Part shown: piece after piece, positions 1 to 8,514 of the stretch | Layout: each line of letters starts with the position of its first letter | How positions within the stretch are numbered: position 1 is the stretch's first letter | Origin: Rhodobacter sp. | GTDB lineage: Bacteria; Pseudomonadota; Alphaproteobacteria; Rhodobacterales; Rhodobacteraceae | Length of the DNA: 64,000 nt | Direction: 5' to 3' | NCBI GenBank assembly: GCA_020250125.1 | Contig: JADCEL010000021.1 | Location: forward strand, 1-64,000 | The notes under the pieces: generated by a model | What the model was told of the DNA's origin: nothing | The model's database searches: none | What the model saw: the letters and a program-made list of their open reading frames with translations, nothing else | Position numbers and translations under genes: made by a program

Positions 1-125
1 CCGGAGCCTTGCCTCCCGGCTGCGCCGGGACCGCGCCTCCTCCGGCCCTCGCTTGCGCTCGGGCGTTCGGCGCTGGCAAGGCTCCACCGGAGCCTTGCCT
101 CCCGGCTGCGCCGGGACCGCGCCTC
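1..125. repeat. 39-bp direct repeat, two copies
   Basis: Bases 1-39 and 87-125 are identical over 39 bp and begin CCGGAGCCTTGCCTCC. The copy offset is 86 bp. The repeat contains a small palindrome (CCCGGCTGCGCCGGG). The second copy runs into the 3' end of the flavoprotein gene that stops at 124. More copies may lie left of the window. Confidence 0.8.
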
Positions 126-2550
126 ACCCACGCATCCTGGCTCCATCTGCATCGAACAGCGGTTCCATGACCAGCGTTGCAGGCCGTTTTTCGCCCAGAA
201 TCTCAATCTCCACCGCCAGCCCGTCTGCCACCCGGTCGGCAGGAACGAATCCCATCGCCACCGACTTTCCCGTGCAATGCGAATACCCGCCCGAGGTGCA
301 GAACCCCACCACATCCCCGCCGATCCAGATCGGTTCCCAGGCGACCGCATCGGCATCCAGCGCATCCACAACAAAGGCGCACAGCCGCCGCTTCGGGCCT
401 TCGGCCTTCTCCTTCATCGCGGCGGCCTTGCCGATCCAGTCGCTGGGCTTGTTCCAGCGGATGAACCGGTCCAGCCCGGTTTCGCCGGGCATGTAATCGG
501 GGCTGAACTCGCGCCCCCAGGAGCCGAAGAACTTGTCCAGACGCAGGCTCATCATCGCGCGCATCCCGAAGGGGCGCAGCCCCAGGTCCTGTCCCGCATC
601 CCACAGCACCTGCCACAGGTGGCGCTGGCTGACGGCATCGCAGTAAATCTCGTACCCCAGATCGGCGGTATAGCTGACGCGCTGCACGATGCAGTTGGCC
701 ATGCCCACGGTCATGTGCCGCACATCCATGAACCCGAACGCGGCGGTCGAGACATCGCTGCGGGTCACTCGGGCCAGCAGCTCGCGCGCCTTTGGCCCGG
801 CAATCTGGAACCCTGTGCGCGTGTCAGAGATATTCTCAACCCGAACCCCGTCTTCCAGGTGGCTGTCGAACCAGCGCGAATGCCAGCCCTGCGCCCCATA
901 GCTGGCGGTCAGCTGAAACTCGGTCTCTGACAGGCAGGACACGGTGAAATCCCCGATGATCCGGCCAGAGTCCGCCAGCATCGGCGTCAGCGACAGCCGC
1001 CCCGGCTTGGGGATCAGACCCGCCATGATCCGGTCAAGCCAGGCGCGCGCATTCGGGCCGGTGACGCGGTATTTGCCAAAGTTCTGCACCTCGTTGATGC
1101 CGACCCCGTTGCGCACGGCCAGCACCTCGGCCCTGGTCGCCTGCCAGGCGTTGGACCGCTTGAAGGTCGGCGTCTCGTACAGCGGCTCGCCCGGCAGGGC
1201 GTGGTAATTGACCACTTCCAGCCCGTATTGCTGGCCCCAGACGGCGCGCATGCCTGAGAAGACATCATACATGGCCGTGGTGCGGAATGGGCGCGCGGCC
1301 GGCTTTTCCTCGTTCGGATAGGCCACGCTGAAGCGGGTCTGATAATTCTCGATCACCTTGGGCACGGTGTAACCGGGCGTTGTCCAGTTGCCAAAGCGGG
1401 CCACGTCAAAGCCGCGCGGGTCACGTTCAACCTCGCCATCGATCATCCACTGCGCCAGGCTCAGGCCCATGCCGCCGCCCTGGCTGAAGCCCGCCATCAC
1501 GGCGCAGGCCGACCAGTAGTTGCGCAGGCCCGGCACCGGGCCGATCAGCGGGTTGCCATCGGGCGCAAAGGTGAAGGGGCCGTGGATCACGCGCTTGACG
1601 CCAGAGCGTTCCAGCACCGGGAAGCGGCGATAGGCGAAATTGACCGACCCCTCGATCTTGTCGAACTGCTCGTTCAGCAGTTCGTGCCCGAAGGTCCAGG
1701 GGGTTCCGTCCACACTCCACGGCTCGCAGGGTTTTTCGTAAAAGCCGATGCACAGACCGCGCCCTTCCTGCCGCAGATAGCTTTCGCCGCCCGGGTCCAT
1801 CACATGGGGAAACTCGCGGCCCGATTTCAGGATGTCCATGATCTCGGGGATATCGTCGGTCACCAGATACTGGTGCGCCATCGGCAACAGCGGCAGGTAG
1901 ACGCCGGCCATCGCCCCGACCTCGCGCGCCCAAAGACCAGCCGCGTTCACCAGATGCTCGGCCACGATCATGCCCTGTTCGGTCATCACATCCCAGCCGC
2001 CGTCGGCGCGCTGCGTGGTGGACAGAACGCGGTTGTGCAGGATGATCTCGGCCCCGCCCATGCGGGCGGCCCTGGCATAGGCATGGGTGGTGCCCGACGG
2101 GTCAAGGTGCCCGTCCAGCGGGTCATAGAGCGCGCCGATGATCCCGGCGGTGTTCACCAGCCCGTCGGTCATCTTCGCAACCTCGTCCGGCGACAGAATG
2201 GCCGTATCCAGCCCCATGTAGCGGTGCTTGGCGCGTTCCGCCTTCAGCATGTCGAACCGTTCCTGCGTGTCGGCCAGGGTGATGCCGCCGACATGGTGCA
2301 GCCCGCAGGACATGCCGGTGATCGCCTCCAGCTCCTTGTAAAGGCGGATGGTATAGCCCTGCAGGGCGGCCATGTTGGTGTCGCCGTTGAGGGTGTGGAA
2401 CCCTCCGGCCGCGTGCCAGGTCGATCCGCTGGTCAGGTCGGACCGTTCGATCAGGGTCACATCCGACCAGCCCAGCTTGGTCAGATGGTACAGCACCGAA
2501 CAGCCGACAACGCCGCCGCCAATGACCAGGACACGGGTATGGGTTTTCAT
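124..2550 (-). CDS. FAD-dependent dimethylglycine/sarcosine dehydrogenase-like protein with GcvT domains
   Basis: This 808-residue protein has an N-terminal FAD-binding DAO domain (GGGVVG at 11-16) followed by the aminomethyltransferase (GcvT) fold in the C-terminal half. That is the layout of dimethylglycine and sarcosine dehydrogenases, which oxidatively demethylate N-methylated glycines and pass the one-carbon unit to tetrahydrofolate. The STWHAAG motif carries His46, in the position of the covalent FAD histidine of the family. I chose the ATG at 2550 because the Rossmann motif follows it directly; the frame stays open upstream to 2607 but that part looks non-coding. It lies next to a liv-type ABC importer on the same strand, which suggests the imported compound is its substrate or a precursor. 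The exact substrate cannot be read from the sequence. Confidence 0.88.
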   Translation of the reverse strand: MKTHTRVLVIGGGVVGCSVLYHLTKLGWSDVTLIERSDLTSGSTWHAAGGFHTLNGDTNMAALQGYTIRLYKELEAITGMSCGLHHVGGITLADTQERFDMLKAERAKHRYMGLDTAILSPDEVAKMTDGLVNTAGIIGALYDPLDGHLDPSGTTHAYARAARMGGAEIILHNRVLSTTQRADGGWDVMTEQGMIVAEHLVNAAGLWAREVGAMAGVYLPLLPMAHQYLVTDDIPEIMDILKSGREFPHVMDPGGESYLRQEGRGLCIGFYEKPCEPWSVDGTPWTFGHELLNEQFDKIEGSVNFAYRRFPVLERSGVKRVIHGPFTFAPDGNPLIGPVPGLRNYWSACAVMAGFSQGGGMGLSLAQWMIDGEVERDPRGFDVARFGNWTTPGYTVPKVIENYQTRFSVAYPNEEKPAARPFRTTAMYDVFSGMRAVWGQQYGLEVVNYHALPGEPLYETPTFKRSNAWQATRAEVLAVRNGVGINEVQNFGKYRVTGPNARAWLDRIMAGLIPKPGRLSLTPMLADSGRIIGDFTVSCLSETEFQLTASYGAQGWHSRWFDSHLEDGVRVENISDTRTGFQIAGPKARELLARVTRSDVSTAAFGFMDVRHMTVGMANCIVQRVSYTADLGYEIYCDAVSQRHLWQVLWDAGQDLGLRPFGMRAMMSLRLDKFFGSWGREFSPDYMPGETGLDRFIRWNKPSDWIGKAAAMKEKAEGPKRRLCAFVVDALDADAVAWEPIWIGGDVVGFCTSGGYSHCTGKSVAMGFVPADRVADGLAVEIEILGEKRPATLVMEPLFDADGARMRG

Positions 2551-2686
2551 CGCAACACTCCGATGCGTTTCGCTTGCGGGCAACATTGACCCCGCGCCCG
2601 GCGGCAATCATGCGCAGACGCGACAGGAAATGTCGCAAGCCGCATTTGCGGTGCCGCCCAGGCGGCTTCGCCTGCGCTGGGATATG

Positions 2687-2718
2687 CCGCAGGGGTGCGG
2701 GTGCTGACACCCCTGCGG
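2687..2718 (-). terminator. GC-rich hairpin downstream of livM
   Basis: An 11-bp perfect stem (CCGCAGGGGTG at 2687-2697 with CACCCCTGCGG at 2708-2718) with a 10-nt loop begins about 14 nt past the livM stop. There is no T-tract, so it may protect the 3' end or pause polymerase rather than act as a classical intrinsic terminator. Confidence 0.5.
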
Positions 2719-2731
2719 CCCGGCGCAGGCC

Positions 2732-4036
2732 CTACTTTTCGGGGATCAGCCCGCGCGGGCTGAACCGCAGCACCAGCAGCAGGATGACGCCCATCGTCAC
2801 AAGCCGCATATGCGCCGCCCCGTCCTGCAGATGGGTCTTCAGCCAGGATCCGTCCGTCATGCCGGCGGTGACCGCACCGATCAGCCACAGGCCCATCGGT
2901 TCGACCATGATCCACAGCCAGTAAATCAGGAAACCGCCCAGCACCGCGCCCCAGTTGTTGCCCGATCCGCCGACAATCACCATCATCCAGATCAGGAAGG
3001 TGTAGCGCAGCGGCGAATAGCTGCCGGGGGTCAGCTGACCGTCCAGCGTGGTCATCATCGCGCCGGCAATGCCGACCACGGCAGAACCCAGGATGAAGAC
3101 CTGCAGGTGCCGGCCGGTCACGTATTTGCCCATGGCTTCGGCCGAAACCTCGTTGTCGCGGATGGCGCGCATGGTGCGGCCCCAGGGCGATTGCAGCGCG
3201 CGTTCGGACAGCCAGACCACGATCAGCAGCACCGTCAGGAACAATCCGGCATAGGCCAGCTTGACGATGATCGACGAGGTCAGCACCGGATCAAACCCCC
3301 AGCGCCCGGCCCAGTCCAGAAACGGCTGGCTTTTCTGCAGGTCAACCTCCTGCGGCACCGGCCAGGGGCGGGGCAGCTGGGTGATGTTCTTGACGCCGCG
3401 CGCCAGCCAGTCTTCGTTCTTCATCACCGCGATCACGATCTCGGCGATGCCCAGCGTGGCAATCGCCAGATAGTCCGACCGCAGGCCCAGCGCCGTCTTG
3501 CCGATGGCCCAGGCGGCGGCGGCGGCCAGAAGGCCCCCCATCGGCCAGGCGATCAGCGCGGGCAGACCGAAGCCGCCGATATTGCCGAAGGCTTCCGGGT
3601 TGTTCGCCTCGACCGCGACGACAGCCGGATCGAACACGGCCCGGTACAGAAAGAAGCCGCCCACCAGCACCGCAAGAATCGCCGCAGTCCGGGGCAGCCC
3701 CTTGGGCATGCGCCTGTACAGGGCAACCGCAAGGCCGATGGTGGCCACGCCCAGAAGCAGCCCCAGCACAATGCCCGGCCCGCCCGCGCGCCAGGCCCCG
3801 TCAACGGGCTGCGACGAGGTCAGCACCACGGCCAGCCCGCCCAGGGCGGCAAAGCCCATGATGCCGACGTTGAACAGCCCGGCATAGCCCCACTGGATGT
3901 TCACACCCATCGCCATGATCGCCGAGACGATGGCCATGTTCAGGATCGACAGCGCCAGGTTCCAGCTTTGAAAGACGCCGGTGATCAGGAACAGCAGGGC
4001 GACGGCGGCGAAAAGCGCCAGATTGCGCGGTGTCAT
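2732..4036 (-). CDS. livM: Branched-chain amino acid-type ABC transporter permease LivM
   Basis: This 434-residue integral membrane protein has about ten hydrophobic segments and the LivM-family pattern, including the N-terminal stretch around NIQWGYAGLFNVG and the cytoplasmic-loop motif near GRTMRAIRDNEVSAEAMG that contacts the ATPases. With LivH it forms the membrane channel of a HAAT-family importer for branched-chain or other amino acids, amides or methylated amines. It is longer than many LivM proteins because of extra segments between about 70 and 170. The start at 4036 overlaps the livH stop by ATGA, which implies translational coupling. The same frame is open far upstream, but there it lies over livH and is not coding. 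Confidence 0.92.
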   Translation of the reverse strand: MTPRNLALFAAVALLFLITGVFQSWNLALSILNMAIVSAIMAMGVNIQWGYAGLFNVGIMGFAALGGLAVVLTSSQPVDGAWRAGGPGIVLGLLLGVATIGLAVALYRRMPKGLPRTAAILAVLVGGFFLYRAVFDPAVVAVEANNPEAFGNIGGFGLPALIAWPMGGLLAAAAAWAIGKTALGLRSDYLAIATLGIAEIVIAVMKNEDWLARGVKNITQLPRPWPVPQEVDLQKSQPFLDWAGRWGFDPVLTSSIIVKLAYAGLFLTVLLIVVWLSERALQSPWGRTMRAIRDNEVSAEAMGKYVTGRHLQVFILGSAVVGIAGAMMTTLDGQLTPGSYSPLRYTFLIWMMVIVGGSGNNWGAVLGGFLIYWLWIMVEPMGLWLIGAVTAGMTDGSWLKTHLQDGAAHMRLVTMGVILLLVLRFSPRGLIPEK

Positions 4037-5043
4037 ACCGATTTCCCCCTGAAAAGCCCCGTCGGCTTGAACAGCAGTACCGCAATCAGGATCGTGAAGC
4101 TGACGGCGAATTTGTAATCCGTGGTCAGAAGCTGCACCAGCGCCTCGGGGGCCAGGCTTTCGGGCAGCAGATAGCCCAGCACCTTCTTCCAGGCATAGGT
4201 CACCATCACTTCGGAAAAGGCGATGACAAAGCCCCCGGCAATGGCCCCGACCGGGCTGCCAAGGCCGCCCACCACGGCGGCGGCAAAGATCGGCAGCAGC
4301 AGCTGGAAATACGTGAAGGGTTTGAAGCTTTTGTCCAAGCCGTACAGGACGCCCGCGATGGTCGCCAGCGCCGCCGTGATGATCCATGTCACCGCAACCA
4401 CCCGTTCGGGGTTGATGCCTGACAGCAGGGCCAGATCCTCGTTGTCCGAAAACGCCCGCATCGATTTGCCGGTGCGGGTGCGGTTCAGGAACCAGAACAA
4501 AGCGGCCACCACGATCACCGCCGTCGCCAGCGTGATCGCCTGGGTTGATTTGATCGCCAGCCCCTCGGCCAGGCCGGTTGCCGCCCTGAAGGCGGCGGCA
4601 GAGATGACAAAGCGTTCGCCGTCGGCAAAATTCTGCTCTTCGGTGCCGATGATGAAGCGGGTGATCCCGTTCATGATGAAGGTGACCCCCAGCGAAACAA
4701 TCACCAGGATCGAGGTCGCAGCGCGCTGCCTGCGGTAAAAGCGGTAGACCACCCTGTCGGTGCCCAGGACGAACAGCGCCGTCAGCACAATCGCCACGGG
4801 CAGCGCCAGCAGCGCCGTGGGCAGCGGGCCAAAGCTGATGCCGACGGACTGGAACCACCAGGTGAACAGGATGGTGACCATGGTGCCGAAGGCCATGGTA
4901 TCGCCATGGGCAAAGTTGGAAAAGCGCAGGATGCCGTAGATCAGCGTGACACCCAGCGCGCCGATGGCCAGTTGCGCGCCATAAGCCACCGCCGGAACGA
5001 AGACAAAATTGGTAAAGGCCACCAGCGCGTTGAGAAGGTCCAT
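4033..5043 (-). CDS. livH: Branched-chain amino acid-type ABC transporter permease LivH
   Basis: This 336-residue polytopic membrane protein is the second permease of the importer. The N-terminal region contains the LivH hallmark near GVTLIYGILRFSNFAHGD, and the later loop near FSDNEDLALLSGINPERV corresponds to the ATPase-coupling segment. It pairs with LivM (ATGA overlap) and is driven by LivF and LivG, encoded upstream on the same strand. A gene for a small secreted protein sits 3 nt upstream, between livF and livH, so the whole block is probably one transcript running from the binding-protein gene to livM. Confidence 0.92.
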   Translation of the reverse strand: MDLLNALVAFTNFVFVPAVAYGAQLAIGALGVTLIYGILRFSNFAHGDTMAFGTMVTILFTWWFQSVGISFGPLPTALLALPVAIVLTALFVLGTDRVVYRFYRRQRAATSILVIVSLGVTFIMNGITRFIIGTEEQNFADGERFVISAAAFRAATGLAEGLAIKSTQAITLATAVIVVAALFWFLNRTRTGKSMRAFSDNEDLALLSGINPERVVAVTWIITAALATIAGVLYGLDKSFKPFTYFQLLLPIFAAAVVGGLGSPVGAIAGGFVIAFSEVMVTYAWKKVLGYLLPESLAPEALVQLLTTDYKFAVSFTILIAVLLFKPTGLFRGKSV

Positions 5044-5046
5044 GGG

Positions 5047-5418
5047 TCAGCTTCCCCTCGTGCAGCGGCCAAAGGCGGTTTCAACATGGGGACCGTCGAT
5101 ATCTTCCTGCACGGTCAGGGCCAGTGCCCCGTCCGGGAACAGGGACAAAAGGACAGTGACCGAATCGGGGCTGGCGGCCATGAAGCTTTTCACGGCAGCC
5201 TCCGGCGGGCTGATCTGCATGAGCGACACCCAGTCGCTGTCGATGCTGGCGGCATAGCCGCCCGGCGCCGGTTCCAGATCGAAATCGAGCGCTGTTTCCG
5301 TGCAGGGCGTCCCCGCCGCACAGTGATCCGTCAGGGTGCAGGTCATGGCCGGAAGGTCTGCCATGGCGGTCGCGGGATACAGAAGAAGACCTAAGGAAAG
5401 ACGGCGCGCAGACAGCAT
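5047..5418 (-). CDS. Small secreted protein of unknown function inside the liv operon
   Basis: This 123-residue protein has an N-terminal signal peptide (RRLSLGLLLYPATAMA), giving a mature periplasmic protein of about 100 residues. It contains four cysteines (in MTCTLTDHC, GTPC and FGRC) that could form two disulfides. I recognise no domain. It begins 2 nt after livF stops and ends 3 nt before livH starts, so it is embedded in the operon and almost certainly co-transcribed. Its location and export suggest an accessory role at the periplasmic face of the importer, but that is inference. Codon use resembles its neighbours and there is no sign of recent transfer. Confidence 0.75.
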   Translation of the reverse strand: MLSARRLSLGLLLYPATAMADLPAMTCTLTDHCAAGTPCTETALDFDLEPAPGGYAASIDSDWVSLMQISPPEAAVKSFMAASPDSVTVLLSLFPDGALALTVQEDIDGPHVETAFGRCTRGS

Positions 5419-5420
5419 GA

Positions 5421-6131
5421 TCAGCCCCCCAGAAAGGTGCGGCGCACCTCGGGATCGGCCAGCAGGGCTGCGCCGGTATCGGTGAAGCGGTTGGCACCCT
5501 GCACCAGGACATAGCCCTTATCGGCAATCTCCAGCGCCTGACGGGCATTCTGTTCGACCATCAGAATGGAAATGCCGGTGCGCGCCACCTCGATGATGCG
5601 GTCAAGCAATTCGTCCATGACGATCGGGCTGACACCCGCCGTCGGTTCATCCAGCATCAGCACCGAAGGCTGGGTCATCAGCGCGCGGCCCACCGCCACC
5701 TGCTGGCGCTGGCCGCCCGAAAGCTCTCCCGCCGCCTGGCGGCGCTTGTCGCGCAGGACCGGAAACAGGGTGTAGATCTGCTCCAGCGTCGTGCGGATGT
5801 CGTCGCGCCGCAGGAAGGCCCCCATTTCCAGATTCTCCTCGACCGTCATCGAGGTGAAGATGTTCTGCGTCTGGGGCACAAAGGCCATGCCCCGGGCCAC
5901 GCGGGCCTGCGGCGACAGTGCGGTGATATCCTCGCCGCCCAGCCGCACATGGCCCGCGCGCAGCTTCAGCATGCCGAAGACCGCCTTCATCGCGCAGGAT
6001 TTGCCGGCGCCGTTCGGGCCGACGATCACGGCGATCTGGCCCCGTTCGACGGCGATGGTGCAGCCGTGCAGAATGTCGGCCGCGCCATAGCCACCGGTCA
6101 TCGCATCGCCGATCAGGAAGGGTTCAGCCAA
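5421..6131 (-). CDS. livF: ABC transporter ATP-binding protein LivF
   Basis: This 236-residue ATPase has Walker A GPNGAGKS at about 39-46, signature LSGGQRQQVAVG in the middle and Walker B LMLDEPTAGVSP. It powers uptake together with LivG. The start codon is TTG at 6131; a well-placed GAGGTGA Shine-Dalgarno sequence lies about 5 nt upstream, and the family N-terminus fits. An ATG ten codons later is possible but lacks such a site. A 104-nt gap separates it from livG and holds an inverted repeat. The last codon falls 2 nt before the small secreted-protein gene. Confidence 0.9.
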   Translation of the reverse strand: MAEPFLIGDAMTGGYGAADILHGCTIAVERGQIAVIVGPNGAGKSCAMKAVFGMLKLRAGHVRLGGEDITALSPQARVARGMAFVPQTQNIFTSMTVEENLEMGAFLRRDDIRTTLEQIYTLFPVLRDKRRQAAGELSGGQRQQVAVGRALMTQPSVLMLDEPTAGVSPIVMDELLDRIIEVARTGISILMVEQNARQALEIADKGYVLVQGANRFTDTGAALLADPEVRRTFLGG

Positions 6132-6159
6132 GGGTCACCTCGCGGTCGGCTGCGAGCGC

Positions 6160-6218
6160 ATTTTCCGGCGAAAATTCCGGGACTGTCACACAAGCAGGAA
6201 GAATTTTCGCCAGAAAAT
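6160..6218. repeat. Imperfect inverted repeat between livG and livF
   Basis: Arms at 6160-6176 (ATTTTCCGGCGAAAATT) and 6202-6218 (AATTTTCGCCAGAAAAT) are complementary at 16 of 17 positions around a 25-nt spacer. The core TTTTCCGGCGAAAA also resembles the A/T-rich motif near 9635. It may form an mRNA hairpin that sets the ratio of the two ATPases, or be an intergenic repeat. Confidence 0.65.
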
Positions 6219-6235
6219 TCGGGAAGAGCTTAGTC

Positions 6236-7018
6236 TCACGCATGGGCGACGACCTTGTTCTTCAGGCCGGTGCCCAGATAGGCCTCGATCACGCGCTCGT
6301 CGTTCTTCACCTCGTCCACCGTGCCCTGGGCCAGCACCTTGCCCTGGGCCATGACGATGACGGGGTCGCAGAGCCGCGCGATGAAATCCATGTCATGTTC
6401 AATCACGCAAAAGGTGTAGCCGCGTTCTCGGTTCAGCCGCAGGATTGCATCCGCAATGGTGTTGAGAAGGGTGCGGTTCACGCCCGCCCCCACCTCGTCC
6501 AGAAAGACGATCTTGGCATCGACCATCATGGTCCGGCCCAGTTCCAGCAGCTTCTTCTGGCCGCCCGAGATATTGGCGGCCTTTTCATCGGCCAGGTGGC
6601 CGATGGTCAGAAAGTCCAGCACCTCATCGGCCTTGCGGCGGATTGCGGCCTCTTCTGCGGCCACCAGGCCCCGGCGAAACCAGGCATTCCACAGCCGCTC
6701 GCCCGACTGGTTGGCGGGCACCATCATCAGATTCTCGCGCACGGTCATGGAGCCGAATTCATGCGCGATCTGAAAGGTTCGCAACAGGCCTTTGGCGAAC
6801 AGCTCATGCGGCGACAGTCCGGTGATATCCTCGCCATCCATCAGGACCCGGCCCGATGTGGGCGGCAGGCGGCCGGCGATCACGTTGAACAGCGTGGTCT
6901 TGCCCGCACCGTTCGGCCCGATCAGCCCGGTGATCGAGCCGGTCCTGATCTGGATCGACGCGCCGTCCACGGCGCGAAAGCCCCCGAAATGTTTGTGCAG
7001 ATTCTCGACGGTGATCAT
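6236..7018 (-). CDS. livG: ABC transporter ATP-binding protein LivG
   Basis: This 260-residue ATPase carries Walker A GPNGAGKTT at about 35-43, signature ISGGQKKLLELG and Walker B KIVFLDEVGAGV. The C-terminal segment with the VIEHDMDFI switch region matches the LivG/BraF subfamily. In Walker B the usual DEP is DEV, a common variant in this subfamily. It is the second ATPase of the importer, separated from the upstream binding-protein gene by 132 nt that hold a strong hairpin and a short tandem repeat. That spacing fits higher expression of the binding protein than of the membrane and ATPase subunits. Confidence 0.92.
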   Translation of the reverse strand: MITVENLHKHFGGFRAVDGASIQIRTGSITGLIGPNGAGKTTLFNVIAGRLPPTSGRVLMDGEDITGLSPHELFAKGLLRTFQIAHEFGSMTVRENLMMVPANQSGERLWNAWFRRGLVAAEEAAIRRKADEVLDFLTIGHLADEKAANISGGQKKLLELGRTMMVDAKIVFLDEVGAGVNRTLLNTIADAILRLNRERGYTFCVIEHDMDFIARLCDPVIVMAQGKVLAQGTVDEVKNDERVIEAYLGTGLKNKVVAHA

Positions 7019-7031
7019 GCGGCCTTACCCC

Positions 7032-7058
7032 CCCCGTGTCCCCCGTGTCCCCCGTGTC
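7032..7058. repeat. Three tandem 9-bp repeats just upstream of livG
   Basis: CCCCGTGTC occurs three times head to tail (7032-7040, 7041-7049, 7050-7058), preceded by extra C residues towards livG. On the coding strand this is GACACGGGG three times, ending about 13 nt before the livG start. Copy-number change here could alter the spacing or structure of the ribosome-binding region. Confidence 0.75.
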
Positions 7059-7098
7059 TTCCGCCGGAACGCTGTGCCGGGGGCCCATTCTTGCAGCA

Positions 7099-7125
7099 AC
7101 GGCCCGGGCGATGGGCCCGGGCCGT
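7099..7125 (-). terminator. Strong hairpin after the liv binding-protein gene
   Basis: An 11-bp perfect stem (ACGGCCCGGGC at 7099-7109, GCCCGGGCCGT at 7115-7125) with a 5-nt loop lies about 26 nt downstream of the binding-protein stop. It has no T-tract, so it is likely a 3'-stabilising or partial-termination hairpin between the binding-protein gene and livG. Confidence 0.6.
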
Positions 7126-7150
7126 GCGATGCGTTAGCGGCTTTCGCGTT

Positions 7151-8332
7151 TCAACGGAAGCGGGTCGTCACGATCTTGCCGTCGATCACGTCGATCTCGC
7201 GGTAGTTGCCTGCCGACTCACCCGATCCGACCAGTTCCACGGCAGAAGCGCCGACATAGTCGATATCCGTGCCGGCCTTGATCAGTTCCAGCGCCTTGGC
7301 CAGTTCGCCCGGATAGATCTTTTCGCCCGGCGCGTTGGCCAGATCCATGATCTTCGGTGCGAAATCGGTCGACTTGGACGATCCGGCGGCCTGCATGGCC
7401 AGCATGATCAGGGCGGCGGCATCATAGCTTTCCGGGGTATAGGGCGAGTTCACGTCGAACTTGCCGCCCGAGCTGTCGGCCAGAATCTTCATGCCCGGTG
7501 CATCCGTACCCGCGACCTGCCCGAAGGAGCCGTCGATCGAATTGCCAAGGGCTGCCGTCAGGTTGTCGCCGATCATGCCGCCCGGCAGTTGGAACAGCGA
7601 AAAGGCCCCGGTGTCGAGCGCCGCACGGATCACGCCGACGCCGCCCTGGTCAAGGTAGCCCGCCACGATCAGGATGTCGCCGCCGGCGGCCGCCAGCGCA
7701 CCAACCTCGGCGGTGTAATCGGCCTTACCGTCTTCATGCGCGGCCGAGATGGTGATCTTGCCGCCCTTGGCCTCAAACGCGGTGCTGATGGCTTCCGCCA
7801 GACCCTTGCCGTAGTCGTTGTTGGTGTAGGTCAGGGCGGCGGTCTTGATGCCGCGCTCGGTCATGATGTCAGCCGCGATTTCGCCTTCGCGCGCGTCTGA
7901 CGGCGCGGTGCGGAAGAACAGGCCGTCGTCTTCGGCGGTGCTCAGCGCGGGCGACGTGGCCGAGGGAGAGATCATGACAATGCCGTTCGGCCGCGCCACG
8001 TTCTGCAGGATCGCACCCGTCACGCCGGAACAGTCGCCGCCGATGATGGCATTGACCTGATCGCCGGTCACCAGGCGTTCGGCAGCGGCGGTGGCAGCGG
8101 CCGAGTCGACACAGGTGGAATCGGCGCGGATCGCGGTCACGGTAGAGCCGTCAAGCAGCAGGCCCGAGGCGTTCACCTCGGCTATGGCTGCCTCTGATGC
8201 TGCCGCCATTGATCCGGTCAGTGATTCAATCGGGCCGGTGAAGCCGAAGATGATTCCCAGCTTGATGTCCTCGGCCTGTGCAGCGCCGGCAAAAAGCGCG
8301 CAGGCCGCCGTCGCGGTAAGCAGTTTCTTCAT
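7151..8332 (-). CDS. Branched-chain amino acid-type ABC transporter substrate-binding protein
   Basis: This 393-residue periplasmic binding protein starts with a clear signal peptide (MKKLLTATAACALFAGAAQA) followed by the LivJ-family type I fold opening EDIKLGIIFGFTGP. It is the first gene of the importer transcript and delivers ligand to LivHM. The ligand cannot be deduced; the family binds branched-chain amino acids, amides, urea, aromatic acids or betaines. The neighbouring demethylating flavoprotein and GlxA-type regulator make a methylated amine plausible (inference). The leader from 8333 to 8514 is shared with the divergent PQQ-dehydrogenase gene and must hold both promoters. Confidence 0.9.
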   Translation of the reverse strand: MKKLLTATAACALFAGAAQAEDIKLGIIFGFTGPIESLTGSMAAASEAAIAEVNASGLLLDGSTVTAIRADSTCVDSAAATAAAERLVTGDQVNAIIGGDCSGVTGAILQNVARPNGIVMISPSATSPALSTAEDDGLFFRTAPSDAREGEIAADIMTERGIKTAALTYTNNDYGKGLAEAISTAFEAKGGKITISAAHEDGKADYTAEVGALAAAGGDILIVAGYLDQGGVGVIRAALDTGAFSLFQLPGGMIGDNLTAALGNSIDGSFGQVAGTDAPGMKILADSSGGKFDVNSPYTPESYDAAALIMLAMQAAGSSKSTDFAPKIMDLANAPGEKIYPGELAKALELIKAGTDIDYVGASAVELVGSGESAGNYREIDVIDGKIVTTRFR

Positions 8333-8514
8333 GGTGTACTCCCTGTTGGAACATTGTCCTGCCGCGCAAACTAGTCAGGTGCGCGACAAAAGGAAAGCGC
8401 GCAAAAAAGGCCATCGGCGGCGGGCAAATGGGCGGATTGCCGCAACGGTCTTTGCCGCTGCCCGGTCGGCACCCTATGTTCCGCTGCAGGGCCGCAGGCG
8501 AAGGGATCTGCCCG

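Noticed and set aside
1582-2589. 335-codon reading frame opposite the flavoprotein gene
   Set aside because: It is a high-GC antisense shadow rich in His, Gln and Arg with no domain, and the other strand has a clear gene.
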